Positions 11,784-24,082 of a stretch of 64,000 nucleotides of DNA are shown here, piece after piece. Origin of the DNA: Trichoderma breve (Eukaryota; Ascomycota; Sordariomycetes; Hypocreales; Hypocreaceae). A program made the position numbers and the translations under genes. The notes under the pieces are model-generated. The model worked only from the letters and a program-made list of their open reading frames with translations. It was not told the DNA's origin and did no database searches. Numbering within the stretch: position 1 is the stretch's first letter; every line of letters begins with the position of its first letter. Location: assembly GCF_028502605.1 (NCBI RefSeq), contig NW_026611593.1, forward strand, positions 2,480,001 to 2,544,000, given 5' to 3'.

Positions 11784-12830
11784 ATGTCCCTCTCCCCCCC
11801 AATGCCCCCCTTCAACTCCACCGACCCAACCGCCTCCTTCCTCTCCTCCTCTGCCCTCGACTTCCTCCTCATCGAGCTCGTCCCGCTCGCTCAGCGCGTA
11901 ACCTCCCAGCGCGACTTTCCTTCTTCCTCTCCGGCTACTCAGAACCCCGACGGCGTCACATCCTCTTCGCATCATCGCAAATCCGATTCCGCTGCCGCTG
12001 CGCATCATCCGCCGGCCGCCGATTCTCCAAAGCGAATAGACGACGAAGAGCACCTCGATGCGGTGCACTTGAGACTCGAGTCGCAGGGCTATCGCGTTGG
12101 CCAGGGTCTTGTAGAAAGGTACTTTTTCTCAACAACTACATCCTTCTTTCCTCTTCTCTCATAGGAACTACTCCCGCGCCGTCTCTCCTTTCTCTCCCTC
12201 AATCGAATCAATATAGAGACACATAAGCTAACACTCAGCTTTCCTCAGATTCTCCCGCGACCGCCCCCGCTTCAACGACACTCTCGACGTCATAAAGTTC
12301 CTCTGCAAAGACCTCTGGTCTCTCGTCTTCGGCAAAAACATTGACAACCTCAAGACAAACCACCGCGTACGTCACACACACACACAACACACTTACAACC
12401 CCCAAACAAACAAACAACACGCATCACAGGATCAAAAACTCAGAAACTTAAGAACTCACACATTGCGCGCATAATCTAGGGAGTCTACGTCCTCACCGAC
12501 AACGCCTTCCGCCCATTCTCCCGCATGAGCACAGAAACCGGCAGCCAAGCTGTCCTCCGCGCACAGCCTGTACGTCACACAAACACACACACATACACAA
12601 CAGAGCGCAATTACCTGTCCTCTGGCCCAGTCGTCGCGATCCCCCGTTGGTTCGGATAGACGAGTTTTGACTAACTTGCTTTACTTGAATTTGCTTAGTT
12701 CCTATGGTTTCCCTGCGGCATCATTCGCGGCGCTCTGGCTGCCCTGGGTATCAGCGCCACCGTCCAAGCCGAGGTCAACGAGCTACCAGCAGCTATATTC
12801 CAAATCAAGACCATCGCCGCCAAGCCATAA
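11784..12830 (+). CDS. TRS33: TRAPP complex subunit Trs33 (TRAPPC6, Bet3 family)
   Basis: Four exons, 11784-12118, 12249-12366, 12480-12569 and 12699-12830, join in phase to 224 aa. The N-terminus matches Trs33/TRAPPC6 ([17 protein letters not shown]), followed by an about 60-residue low-complexity insert rich in Ser, Ala and His, then the conserved core: [69 protein letters not shown] and a final [23 protein letters not shown] is the Golgi/endosome tethering complex and Rab GEF; Trs33 is a small alpha/beta subunit (family knowledge). It is longer than yeast Trs33 mainly in exon 1. Convergent with malate dehydrogenase. Confidence 0.92.
12373..12386 (+). repeat. (CA)7 microsatellite in TRS33 intron 2
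   Basis: A short CA run directly after the GTACGT donor at 12367. Similar CA-rich sequence follows the next donor near 12575, so both introns open with the same GTACGTCACAC string. Confidence 0.85.
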
Positions 12831-13221
12831 TAACCGAACCGCATTAAAGACAGCATTGCCCGATTCAAATCTACCAAAAGATGGGAGAGCGAAAAGATGA
12901 TGGGATGACCCCATGTGCGAACTGACGGCGACAAACCCGTCCAATTCTTCTCCCGAATAATCCTCCAACTCAGCCAGGAGCAACTAGCAGTGGACTAATC
13001 AATGGGAATGAGAAGCTGTCCCGAAGGGAAAAGGGCTTCGCATGGGGATAGAGATTCTGGGGACAGTTTACAGCCTATGAAAGAAAGCAAATCATCAGCC
13101 ACCCTGCTTATGCACGCGTATATATTCATTATACCCAGTAGTCATAGCTATTGTCCCTCAAGACCGGCTCCCTCGACACTTGAACAGCTACCAACAGGTT
13201 GGATGTTTAGGAGGAAAGTAT
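12831..13221. other. Convergent intergenic stretch between TRS33 and malate dehydrogenase
   Basis: About 390 bp between two stop codons; it must hold both 3' UTRs. No ORF or repeat worth naming. Confidence 0.5.
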
Positions 13222-14843
13222 TTACTTTTGGGGAGGGTTGTGGGCAAAGTCGACGCCCTTCTGAATGTTGCCCTTGAGGCCCTCGACAGCCTTGCCAAGG
13301 AGCTCCTTCTCCTTCTCGGTGATCTTCTCAAGAGGGTTGGACACGCTCTCCACACCATTGGGCTAGGCTCAAAGTTAGCAAACACACATCTTTTGGGGGT
13401 CAAGCATGGGACGGAAGTGTAAACTTACTCCAAGAGTGACGGGGACGGAGAAGAAGTCGACGCCAGTAGCCTTGGCAACAGCCTCACCTCCGGGCACGCC
13501 GGGCAGGTAGACGTAGCTGGGCTCGACGAGACCCTGCTCGCCCTTGACAGCACGAAGCAGCTTCTCGGCAAATCTAAATATATTCGTGTCAATATTTGTG
13601 TCTCATGAATAAGTGAATGAAAACAATTGCCAAGTCGAAATCTTACCGGAAGCCAGCATATGCCATGGAGAGAGTGGCAGAACCGGCACCATCCTTGGCC
13701 TTGACGACCTCGTCACCACCAAACTGCACACGGTTGACAAGAGCGTCGTACTTGTCGGCAGGGATGTTGACAGCGGGCTGGGCGGCGCTGAAGAGGGGCA
13801 GGATGGTCTCGCCAGAGTGGCCACCAACAACGGGGATGGTGAGCTTCTGGGGCTGGGACTCGCCAACAATCTCGGCAACAAAAGTCTCGGCACGGACAAC
13901 GTCCAGAGTGGTGACACCAAAGAGGCGCTTGGGGTCAAAGACCTTCTTGGCCTTGAGGACCTCGGCGGAAATGGGGACGGTGGAGTTGACGGGGTTGGAG
14001 ATGACGAGGATGAAGGCCTTGGGGGCAACATCAGCAATGACCTCAATGAGGCCCTTGACGATGCCGGCGTTGATGTTGAAGAGATCGTCACGGGTCATGC
14101 CAGGCTTGCCTGTGAGCAATTGCAGCGTTAGCAGCCGGCAACTCGGGATTCAAATCACATGCCGAGGCTTTGAGCCAGCCCCAGCTAGATTTTTGTAGTA
14201 GTAGTCATATGAGTTATAGCACGTACGGGGAATACCAGCGGGGATGACGATGATGTCGGCATCCTTGAAAGCGGCCTTTGCGCCGTCATTGGCGGGCAGG
14301 TAGCCAGTCACTTTCTATCAAAAACACAGCGGCGTTAGTGAGCTGGAGCTGCAGCGGAAGTCGGGCCAAGGGAAAGCTCGCAAGATGGCTGTCGGCGATG
14401 CGGAGAGTCGGGAGACCACGAGGACAATGGAGTTGGAGCTAGGAGCTTACCGCGGGGGAGGAGATGTGAGAAAGGTCGGCAGCAACGCCAGGGGTGTTGA
14501 CAACATCGTACAGAGCCAGCTCGTCGATGAGAGGGCTGCCCTTGAGGAGGAGGGACAGGGGCTGTAGGATATCGCAAAAAAGATGCGCTGTTAGCTAGAT
14601 GAAAGCAAAGATGGATCGCAATGGCAATCAGAGTAGAGGAATGCATACCTGTCCAATGCCTCCGGAGGCACCAGCAACAACTATCGCACAAACCGTCAGT
14701 ATCACGTTTGCCCGCACTCCATTTTCACCTCCTCAATGACGCGAGCTCTTTCAGACAGCTTCACGTCGCCGTGGTGCGGGGTTGAGGGGCAACTTCAGTG
14801 CTCGCGCCTCTAGGACAGTAATAGCCATACCTGCTTTGACCAT
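13222..14843 (-). CDS. NAD-dependent malate dehydrogenase, no visible mitochondrial presequence
   Basis: Seven exons in coding order: 14843-14831, 14680-14649, 14561-14451, 14314-14227, 14109-13647, 13573-13429, 13362-13222; 330 aa. Exon 1 holds only 13 nt (MVKA plus one base). The Rossmann start [18 protein letters not shown], the [14 protein letters not shown] loop, [10 protein letters not shown] and the catalytic GGHSGETI identify malate dehydrogenase, interconverting malate and oxaloacetate with NAD. Translation starts right at the Rossmann strand, so there is no cleavable presequence; the end NPPQK is not a canonical peroxisomal PTS1. A cytosolic form is the simplest reading, though fungal enzymes of this short type can also serve the glyoxylate cycle. 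Introns of 66-150 nt crowd the 5' half. Confidence 0.93.
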
Positions 14844-16308
14844 GGTAGCGGTTATAGGGGAATATGTGGGAGGTATAAAAGGGGAGAAGAAGAAGGCTCA
14901 AAAAGAAGATATTCAGAGATGAAAGCTTGGAGAGAAAATAAAAAAGAGAAGGTTAGGAAGATAGATGGAGAGCGGATGGATATACTTTTTGCAAGAGGGA
15001 ATTGCGTAAGACGGGGAGGAAGGTACCCTTGGGGATGGCTCTTGCACGGCGCAGGGACTCGGCGCGCTATATTCCCTTAACGGCCTCCACTCGCTGCTTT
15101 CAGGCGGCCTTTTTTTTTCTCTCTCAGGGAACCTGGAAGGCTAATGGAGGGGTAAAATGGACAGTCGGGAGGGGCCGCCTATTGCCAATGCGTTTTTACT
15201 TTACTTTGGAGGCACAGCGTGCTGCTACGGATGGTATTTGCTAGGCCTAGTATCACTGCAGGTAGCTGGTTTGCCTGTGCTGTGCTTTGCTTGTTTCGGC
15301 GCCGATGACACGGGGGCCGGCCAATCGGGGTGCAGCAAAGCCAGCCTTACAATGCACATGTATATCTGTTATAACGCCGAATTGGTAACAGCTACGATGA
15401 TACCATACCATCAGCAACAACAAGAAAACAAGAAAAAGATCGTCCAGCATCTCGAAAATGAACCGCGGCCCCCGTCACATTCCGACCCGGGCTGCAAGGT
15501 CCCGAGAATCAAACCACACAAGAGAAGGCTTGTGATTGTGCACGGCTCAAGGGGACGCAGTCGGAAGAGCACCGCTGATTCCGAGGTCTGCCGGGCCGGA
15601 GCGGATGGGCGCCAGGTAAGGTAGCCGAGCTCGTGTGAGATCGGAATTGCAAGTGACGTGAATGACTTTTAGTTGTCGGTCTGTGATTGATTAATGCTTA
15701 TATAATTGTTTACTTGTGTATTTGACATGCTAATAAGTGTTGCCGACTTTGGTTGTTTGATTTGCCGACTTTGGCTTCTTTCCGGGATGATAAGCCGGAT
15801 GTGCTTCTGGCTCTCTCCCGACGGCACTCGGAGGACATGGATTGCTGGACCAAGTGGCGATACAATGCAATGGCTATTGTAATCATTTAATTGTCATTCC
15901 TTACGAGATGATCTCACAATAGCTAAAGAGAGCCGGCAAATATCGACACCCAGAAACACAATTCCAACATCAATCACCATATGCAGTTTCACATTCATCA
16001 TAAAAGAACCATTGTGCGAGAATCCACTGGAATTGTTTCTCTTCCCTGCGAACCCTCAAAGCGGCAGCCTCATCGGCAACCACAGTAGAAAAGTTTCTTC
16101 TTTGTCTCGACAGTTTCGGGATCCAGCTGCAGCTCCGGCCTGTAACAACAACCTCTAAAGGGAGGGTTTTTCTCTTTTTCTTTTAACAAAAAACCAGGCC
16201 AAATGTACAGTTGAAAAAGCGGTTTCAGACCCCTACTCCCAGCCCAGCCAACTCCCCCATCACCATCTCCTCAAAAGCCTTTCCATTTTTTCGTCCCGTT
16301 CCTCCAAT
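14844..16308. other. Intergenic: malate dehydrogenase promoter and eL28 3' region
   Basis: About 1.46 kb with no supported gene. The first 130 bp upstream of the dehydrogenase start are purine-rich on this strand, i.e. a C/T-rich leader on the coding strand. An open frame at 15157-15624 has no recognisable domain or codon pattern and I treat it as chance. A T-run lies at about 15112-15120. Confidence 0.5.
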
Positions 16309-17117
16309 TTAGGACTCGCCAGCGGCAGCAGCCTTGGCCTTCTTGCCTCGCAGCTTGGGCTCGGGGTCGGCCTTGACGGGGAGCTGGGATCGGCGGATGG
16401 CAGAGGCACGCTCGATGGCGGCGGCACGGAGGTCAGCGCGGTAGCCGGACTTGGCAACCTGGGCGGCAACGGCCTTGTAGGTCCTACAGCAGTATTTTGG
16501 TCAATATAACAAAGGATTCCCCCCCGGTGATATCGTATAATGTCTGGACTTCGACTCACTTGCGGGTGGACTTGCCGCCACCGATGGAGGTCTGGGCAGC
16601 AGACTTGCTGGGCTGGTGAGCAGCAGCAGTCTTCTTGCTGGTGACAACAACGCCGCCCTTCTCGCCAGGGGCAATGCCGACAGCCTATCAATTGAATGTT
16701 TTAGCAACCACGTATATTCTTTCCCTTATTTATACTCCGAGACCGTGCTCGATCGGAATGTGTCGTACCTTCTCGTTGACGAAACCAGCGTACTATTCCA
16801 AACAGTTAGCCCCCCTTCTAGTGCTTTTCGTCTATTCCCATCCAAGAGTTTCCCGTACCTTGCGGCTGTGGACGTTGGTCAGGTTAAGGGGGTCGCGGGA
16901 GAACTGAACACCGCCGTTTGAGGCAGCACCAGTCTTGTGGAGGTAGCTGTTGTTGCTTCCTGTCCAATTTCATCATTTTAGCCTCATCGAACATCGTCGT
17001 TTTCGAGCTCTCTTCGTTTTTCCAGTATCAAACGAGCCCGTAGGTGAAAATAAAAAACTCACGGACGACCTCCCAGATCAGGTCCGAGGAAATGTTGGGC
17101 AGAGTAGCAGCGGCCAT
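16309..17117 (-). CDS. 60S ribosomal protein eL28
   Basis: Five exons in coding order: 17117-17063, 16959-16859, 16792-16769, 16684-16560, 16483-16309, giving 159 aa. The start ISSDLIWEVVRGSNN-type motif reads here NISSDLIWEVVRSNNSYL, followed by FSRDPLNLTNVHSRKYAGFVNEKAVGI and a basic tail with KTYKAVAAQVAKSGYRADLR, all typical of eL28, a large-subunit ribosomal protein present in most eukaryotes but missing in baker's yeast (family knowledge). Exon 3 is only 24 nt (YAGFVNEK) and would be easy to miss. The end ...KAKAAAAGES is Ala/Lys-rich. It diverges from the unknown small membrane protein at 17709. Confidence 0.93.
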
Positions 17118-17708
17118 TGTGTCGGTTGTCGAGTTGTTGTGATGTTTCGCGACGTTTCGAGGTTCGTTCGTCTTCGCTGCGTGTAAAGAAACACACTCGG
17201 CCTGCAAAAAGTGTGGGCTCGCTTAGCTGCCGCATTGCGGTTAGCGCAGCCAGAGCATCGTTATCAGCTCCTTATCGAATCTGTGGGGCGCTCCCTTCCC
17301 TTGTGGCTGGTGGCGCCATCAATTTCATCTCACAGGCAAGACAGGCACCCCAAAGCGCCCACATGCGGCGAGCAGGGAGCTTGAATGGATCCCGCACAGC
17401 CACTCGCTGCAAGCCGCCATGCAACACGTCAGACGGCAGCTGAGGCCTCACCAAATCCGTTCCCAGTTCCCAATCATTCCTCCAACAAGAGGCTCGTATC
17501 AACAGCCAACACCAACAACCAGAGCAACAGCCTAGCCATGAACTGGTTCATCTGCTAGTCGCCGCATCTCAAGGCTCTCTTCTACTAGACTCGACACTAT
17601 ACTGCTTTCCTTTTCTTTCGTTTCCTTCTCCGCAAACACTCCTTAATCAACCAACAAAACTCCATCTCCGACTGAACCGAAACAACACCAAGAATCTCCG
17701 TCGTCACC
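17118..17708. promoter_or_regulatory. Divergent promoter between eL28 and the small membrane protein gene
   Basis: 591 bp between two start codons. The last 130 bp before 17709 are C/T-rich (ctttccttttctttcgtttcc), fitting a transcribed leader. No specific ribosomal-protein promoter element could be assigned. Confidence 0.5.
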
Positions 17709-18080
17709 ATGGCCTACCTCCTCACCTCCCTCTGCATCTCCCTCGTCGTCCTCGCCACAGCGCTCTTCCTCACCCGATCCTGCTGGCTCCGCCGCCTCCC
17801 GGGCTCCGACTACCTCTACTCCCGCCTGCCCTCCACCTTCGCCGGCGACATCGAGGCCGGCCTCTCCAGCAGCACCTTCGACCTCAGCGGCAACGTCGAG
17901 GACGGCGACGGCCGCGCCGGCCTGGACGACGAGAGCAAGGCCGAGATCCTCAAGATCATGAAGAAGAGGCGCCTGCCGTTTGACCAGGCGCGCAAGGTCT
18001 ACATGGAGAACAAGTTCAAGGCCAACGGAATTGGCGCCGACGGACGGCCAAGAGACCCCAAATTTGTCAGCTTCTCATGA
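17709..18080 (+). CDS. Unknown small single-pass membrane protein
   Basis: A single exon of 123 aa with a good start context (gtcaccATGGCC). Residues 4-23 form one hydrophobic segment (LLTSLCISLVVLATALFL), then a basic stop-transfer stretch (RSCWLRRL), so an N-terminal signal anchor is likely. The middle is acidic (VEDGDGRAGLDDES). The C-terminus, about residues 76-123, has the pattern ILKIMKKRRLPFDQARKVY, then NGIGADGRPRDPKFVSFS; its charged helix and fixed end look conserved rather than random, and I recall similar tails in other filamentous ascomycetes, but I cannot name a family or function. Codon use is strongly C-ending, like the highly expressed genes nearby, which supports it being real. 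Confidence 0.8.
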   Translation: MAYLLTSLCISLVVLATALFLTRSCWLRRLPGSDYLYSRLPSTFAGDIEAGLSSSTFDLSGNVEDGDGRAGLDDESKAEILKIMKKRRLPFDQARKVYMENKFKANGIGADGRPRDPKFVSFS

Positions 18081-18890
18081 AAGCGTTGAGCGACTTACCT
18101 ATACCAGCGCTGCGTTGTCTGGAGTCTCAAATCATTTTATAAACAATTATCCCTATTCGCCATTTGGAGCATCTTTCGCGGAGCCTTTTCTTTTCTTTTT
18201 CTTTTTTTCTTATCTTTTTATCTTTATTCTTCTTTTTATTTTTGGTCCTCTCTTCGTTTCTTTCTCTTTTACCTCTTTTGCTTGTCGCGCTTGGCCGCAC
18301 ACTCATCCATTCATTGTCCTCTCTCAAACTCTTTTTATTCTCTTGTTCCTTTGTCATCTTAAACAAGGCAGAAATTCTGGTGGTCAGAAAATAAGTCAGT
18401 GGATGTACGCAATATACGGCCAAACTCCTCAAGACGAGCGTCACTTGGATTTTTTGTTCTTCATTCCTTTGTCCGAGCTGGAGTTTGGGAAAATGCCTTA
18501 TTATTATTACATCGCCGGGTTATAGACGCCGGTGCATTTGATATCAGTCATCAAATGAAATATACTATAACTTTATCATTCAACAGACATTTTTTTCGTG
18601 ATCCCATGTCCTCTAAACGCCTCTGCCACCCAAATGCCTGACAAAAACCCAATAGTGAAGCCCCATGATTGCCATGGGATTCCCTCTCATTATCCACCCA
18701 ATATTTGATAATTATGTACACAGCAGTTAAGAATAAAATATGTGGCGGCAGATTATACAAAATATTCGGCACCAATCAGGCACCTCGCCGTAGCGCGACT
18801 TTCAACGTCGCGCCAGAGGGGATGGGACTTTTCATGGTCGTAAAAACGTCGCAAAGAAGGCTTATTGTGCGAGAAAATGTGTGCGCGCAC
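18081..18890. other. Convergent intergenic stretch with T-rich 3' UTR
   Basis: Between the small membrane protein and ERG3 stops. From about 18185 to 18280 the + strand is almost all T and C (cttttcttttctttttctttttttc), most likely 3' UTR of the upstream gene. No gene seen. Confidence 0.55.
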
Positions 18891-20073
18891 TTATTTGTTC
18901 TTCTTGGTCGCCAGGTCAGGGACGTAGGTCCGGTCGTCGGAACCCTCGACCTCCTTGACAGTGGCGTCGACCTCCTTTGCCTCGTCCTTCCACTTCTTCT
19001 CGGACATCTTGACCTCCTTCTCGAACATCCAGGCCTCGGGCATCTTGTAGGTTCCGCCCATGCGGTCAAAGGCAGTGAAGAACTGGCCGTAGTTGACCTC
19101 GAATCGAGAGTGGTGCAGCGAGTGGCAAGCAGCACCGTTGACAACTGGGTTGTTGGTGAGGTACTCGCCATCGTGGATCATAATGGTCCAGAAGTTGACA
19201 AAGACAAAGAGGAAGACGTAGGCCATCTTCTGCAGCGGGAAGATGAAGGGGAAGACGTGGTAAGGGATGGATTGCATGAAGCCGTCGACGGGGTGGAAGG
19301 CATGGCTGGCAAAGGGCGTAGGCATGATCCACTTGTGGTGAGGCTTGTGCAGGTACTTGTAGACCCAAGGGTGGTGCAGGTATCGGTGAATCCAGTAGAT
19401 CCAGAAATCGGTGAAGACGAGGAAGAGGGGGAACTGGAGGATGTTGTACCACATGCCAGGTCCCTCGGAGGTGATGTCGTAGAGCTTGCCGAACCCGCGG
19501 ACCTCGAGCAGGAAGAGCGGCGCGGTGAGGAGAGACATGAAGGGCATCGACTTGTTGGTCTGGACGATCTCGAGCCAGATCTGGTTCTTGATGTACTTGG
19601 GGTGGTTCATGGTGCGCTTGTCAAAGATGAAGACGTAGGACAGGGTGGCGAAGATGAAGTAGACAATAAGACCAAAGATCCTAAAGTCGCGAACGTGTTA
19701 GCCAGACTGTCTGCCACCAAGAGGAGCTGTATGTATGCGTGTTGAAAGGGGCTGGGAGCCTGTAATCTGGCGACCGCGTGCCAAAGTCGAGATCCAGAGT
19801 AGAGCAGAGTAGAGGCACGTACCATGTAATGAGGTAAAGCGTGACGAACTGGCGCCAGACGTTATCTCGGGGAAGAGAGCTCAGGTACGCAGCGGGATAA
19901 GGCTGGACCTGGAAGTACTTGGTCGCGGGCTTGTAAGTCCATGATGAATAGGCCGCCGAAGCATTGGCCGCCGTGGCCTTGGGGAAGTCGTACGGCGCAG
20001 GCTGTAGAGGGAACAGCCAGGCGTAGGCGTGGTCGGCGATGAAGGTGTCGGTGAGCTCGAGCACGACATCCAT
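18891..20073 (-). CDS. ERG3: Sterol C5(6)-desaturase (Erg3)
   Basis: Two exons, 20073-19823 and 19680-18891, separated by a 142-nt intron (GTACGT donor, TTTAG acceptor), give 346 aa. The start MDVVLELTDTF is the first ATG in frame. Erg3 introduces the C5 double bond in ergosterol synthesis in the ER (family knowledge). The three di-iron histidine clusters of the fatty acid hydroxylase superfamily are intact: HRYLHH (182-187), HKPHH (195-199) and HSLHH (270-274). Hydrophobic segments flank them (for example FGLIVYFIFATLSYVFIF and YVFLFVFVNFW). The tail after the catalytic part is Lys/Glu-rich and ends ATKKNK, a dilysine-like ER retrieval end. No sterol-response element could be pinned down upstream. 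Confidence 0.95.
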
Positions 20074-23000
20074 GGTGGGCAAAGCAGAAACCGAAACCGA
20101 TACCAAAGAGCAACTCAGGAATCAACACAAGGGCGAGAGTTGTGTTGTCGCGGATTCGGAGTTGGCGGGCAGCCCGGTCGAGTTCGCGGCAGCAGGGCCA
20201 ATTTAAATACTGAGCCTAGACAGGCGACGGTCTGGGGGAGGATAAGGTAGACGAGAGGGAAAAAAAATAAAAACTGGGGCGCAAGTTCAGGGGTGCAACG
20301 CGGATCCCGATTGAGCTTCGGCGCAAACGTGGAATTAAGTGAGAAGGTTAGTAGGAGTAGGGGGGAGGGATCGATCAGATAAGTTTCGATTGTCGAGGGT
20401 CGCCACTTGTCGTCATGGAGATGCTGCTTGTTGTAGTGGTGGTGACCTCAATTGGGAGAACTGTGAATAGAAGTAGAACAGAGATGGAAGAGGCGAAAGA
20501 AGGACCAGCCACTGTTTTCAATCTGGTTTCCAATGCAATGTAATGGCAAACAAATAGAGCCCCGTTCTCTTATTTATATAGCTGGCCCCGTATATCGCAG
20601 GATGAGGTGCATCTTTACGCGATTCCGTATCTTCCCTCCCGCAACACTCACACTGCCATTCACGCTCTCTCTGCTCATCAAACTTCTCCCCCCCCTTTCC
20701 CGGAGCTGCAACGTCCCGGCGCCAATAGGTGGTCTGATTCACACCACAGAAATGTCCGAACATCTACGGCTCTCCGAGTCCAGCGCATCAAATTGGACCG
20801 CCGAGCGGAGCCGAGTGGCCAGAGAGGAGACTGAAATGTGCTGATATAACGGATGGTGCCTGAGACGCGACGTCGATAGGCGGGTTTGCCTTACATAAGC
20901 CGCATCCGTTGCGGGGCCCGGCGATCGCATTCGTATCGATAAAGAACACGAACACGACTTCGAGAACTTCAATCTCCATCCTTGCGGCATTCTTCTGCGG
21001 CGAATATCCACAAATCCAAATCCTGCTCTCTTTCTCCGTCGCTTCGGATTGGGCAGGCAAATCAGAAGGCAATTCACTGGTCGACAACGAGGGCAGCTTC
21101 GGTTTTATCGTCCCAATACTCCGTACTATCAACTTGCCATTCCCACTCACACTGACGCTCTGACCGCTACTACAGTATCGTATATCACAGCCTAACTGAT
21201 ACAATACCAACGACCTTTTGTTCGGCCTCTCTCGGCTGTCAACATATATTACAGTCTTTCGTCGTCGAGTAATTGTAATCAATCTGAGCACGCATTACAG
21301 TTCCTCAGCTCGACTGGACAACTTAAACCTCCATCGCATCTTCCCGTCTCGGCGCACTCAAACACTCTTCACCTGATTAGACCACATCATTGCACACACA
21401 ACCTTACATACTAAGCGTCGTTTTCTATATGCATCACATCCCACTAACAACCAAATAGGCCACAGGCACCACCTCTATCACGCTGTCGCTATTCCTGTAC
21501 TATCGCCTTTGTCTAGATCGGGCGAATACTACTAGGTAGTACTAGTAATAAGCAGGTAGGGTTGCAGAATCGCACAGCGCAAATGCCATGACACCCGGAC
21601 GCCTTGGTTGGGAAACACGGTGGATTGCTATGCTTCATTTTTTCCCCTCTCACTCAATTCACATACACATCCAGAGTATCGGAATCTGCGGTATCATTAG
21701 TCTGCAAGGCGTGCCTCCCACAATAGCCTCTTTGCCATGATGCTGCCTCTTATTTTGACAACTGTGCCCGTCCCCGTCTCTTTGACAAAGTCCATATCAC
21801 GTCGAAATGATGGCGTCAAAGATGTGGAGAGGAATCGATGCCATGCCGTTGATGGAGACTGCGTGATTAATAGCAGTGTCAATATGTCATGTCTTCGTGC
21901 CCGAACTGCTGCCTGCTCCACGGTTGCCGAATGTCCGGGTCCAACTTATACTGACAGCATCTCCTTCGCGGTGGGTTCGGCATGAGCCCGGCATGTTGGC
22001 CAGCTTATGTACGAGCACAGGCAGGTGTCAATCCAGCTTAGCACTCCATTCTTTCGTTTTTCGTGCCTAGGATTAATTGCGGGTAGATACCCGACCCTAG
22101 CCTTGAGCACCTTGGCTTGGGAAAGTTTGCCGGGTGACATAGCGCCTGTGCTAGGGGGTTTGTTTGAGATTGATGCTTGAAATGTAGTGTGCGGGCGGCG
22201 GAGTATCATCGGCAGCGAAAATGTTTCGCATGAAGGCATATCAACCCAACAAGCAAACAATGAACGCTCTAGCCAATCCAACTGCGGTGACACTGAATTA
22301 TTACCTTTGACTGGACATTTGTTGTATAAAGGCAATTTAGTAGTTAGGCTGCGTACGATATTGTGTGTGCTACATAAAAGCACCTACTCGGAACCGGAGT
22401 CGGGGTTCAATCGAGTTGAGTTGAGTCTTTGTAGGGTAAGTGGATGGGGCAGGTCGAGCACGAGGCCTCTCGATCTCAACGAGGGCATTTCCACTTGCGA
22501 ATCGCGATGCTCGCACAGGTTTGTGGCGTTTACTATTGCAAAAAGGAGTTGTTTCCGATACCCACGTCATGGCGGTCACGCAGGACATGAGGTGTGCAAC
22601 CACACAGCACCAAGACACACCAGACTTCGAGTACATGCATGTAGCTATCTCATTAGGGCATAGAAGGTCTCATGAGTGCTTTTGTCTGATGCAGATAGCG
22701 TTGTGACGACGTTTCTTTACGCGGACGCTATCAGTGGACGATTTGGACTGTTGTTGCCATACTTCATCCAGGCTTCTGCATACTCCACGTCGGAGTTTAC
22801 ACCTATGGCTTCAAACTAAACAAACGCGTCTGATGCCGGGCCTGTTTGACGCTACCCGCTAGACAGCCCCAAAGCAGACTTCATCCCGCCTCTAATTATA
22901 CCCTGGACAAGCACTCCCAAAGCACAAGCCATGATCAAAAACCACTACCTTACACTCCGTACTGGGTACAGGCAGGTATGTGTATCGTATGTGCCATGAG

Positions 23001-23885
23001 CCCGATGGCGGCCCGTGAAAAGAGCTTTCCAAGACATGCGTGCATACAACCTGACACCTGTTACATGGTAGGATCGCTGGGCACCACCTCCAGTACAAGT
23101 AAGCCGCAGATGGCCAATCCCACCAGGGGACTAGATTAAGACACGCACATGTTGGGTGTGGCTGCCACGGAGAAAATCAAGCATCATCTCACAGATAGGA
23201 AATACTGTATGGTACACAGAGCATGGGTGGTATTTGAGAAGCAAGGGGGGCGGGAAGAGGCAAATGGGGATGGAAATGGAAAAAGGAAAAGCGGGGGATG
23301 GAAAAAAGAGGATGGATGTTAGCAGTGCTGGGTTGGAATTACGGAGTACGTATCCGGCCAGAGCACACACACAAGATCTAGAAGCAGGCAAACGAGGCTG
23401 CCAAGACATCTTTCCATCGGCGGTCTTCAGCCTCATGTGGCTGACCGGGGGAAAGGTTGCGAGACACATGCGCCGCGCGGGTGACAAATAAGAAGAAGCG
23501 GCAACGTCTGAACGCAAACGGCCAAGTTGGATTAAAAAAAAAAAAAAGAGAAATGAAAAAAAGAAATAGCGAAGAGGAAGAAAAGAAGGAGGGCAAGGAG
23601 ATTAGATTGCAACTCTGTTTCTGGCGGCACTTTGTTTGATGCCGAGTTCAGCTCGGCTCAGCCCAGCTTCTCTTTTTCAGGGGCAAGGGTAGACCTATCT
23701 CTGTCTGATTCAACCGTCCTTGACTCACCTCTGGAGATAGTAGTCGACAAACGGTCAGACACTTTATGCTAATAATAAGTGACTCAGACTCAAGGGAAAG
23801 GAATGAATGAATAAATGAATCTCGAGCTCGGATAGTGCACATGGCGCCTGGATGTTCGGATACCGGGTTAGGCCTCGATGTGCTT

Positions 23886-23919
23886 CGTGCGTGCGTGCGT
23901 GCATGCCTGCGTGTGTGTC
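23886..23919 (+). repeat. GTGC/GTGT simple repeat
   Basis: Imperfect GTGC units (cgtgcgtgcgtgcgtgc) passing into GTGT. Intergenic. Confidence 0.85.
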
Positions 23920-24082
23920 GTACAAATAATCACAAACAAAAACTAAACCACAGCGCAGTTGAATCGGCAAAGGAGGACGAAGGACAGGACAGGGCCCTAA
24001 GCCGCAAGTGGGTGCAGTGCAGAGCCAGGTACGGTAGTACGAGCACAAGCACTTGGGCGATGGATATCATGGGGAACAGACT

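Noticed and set aside
15157..15624. 155-codon open frame between malate dehydrogenase and eL28
   Set aside because: No domain or conserved feature and no fungal start context; treated as chance.
18669..19745. 358-codon open frame antisense to ERG3
   Set aside because: Mirror of the well-supported ERG3 coding exon.
20788..21291. 167-codon open frame on the reverse strand
   Set aside because: No domain, no coding codon pattern, no plausible splice partners; lies in a gene-free block.
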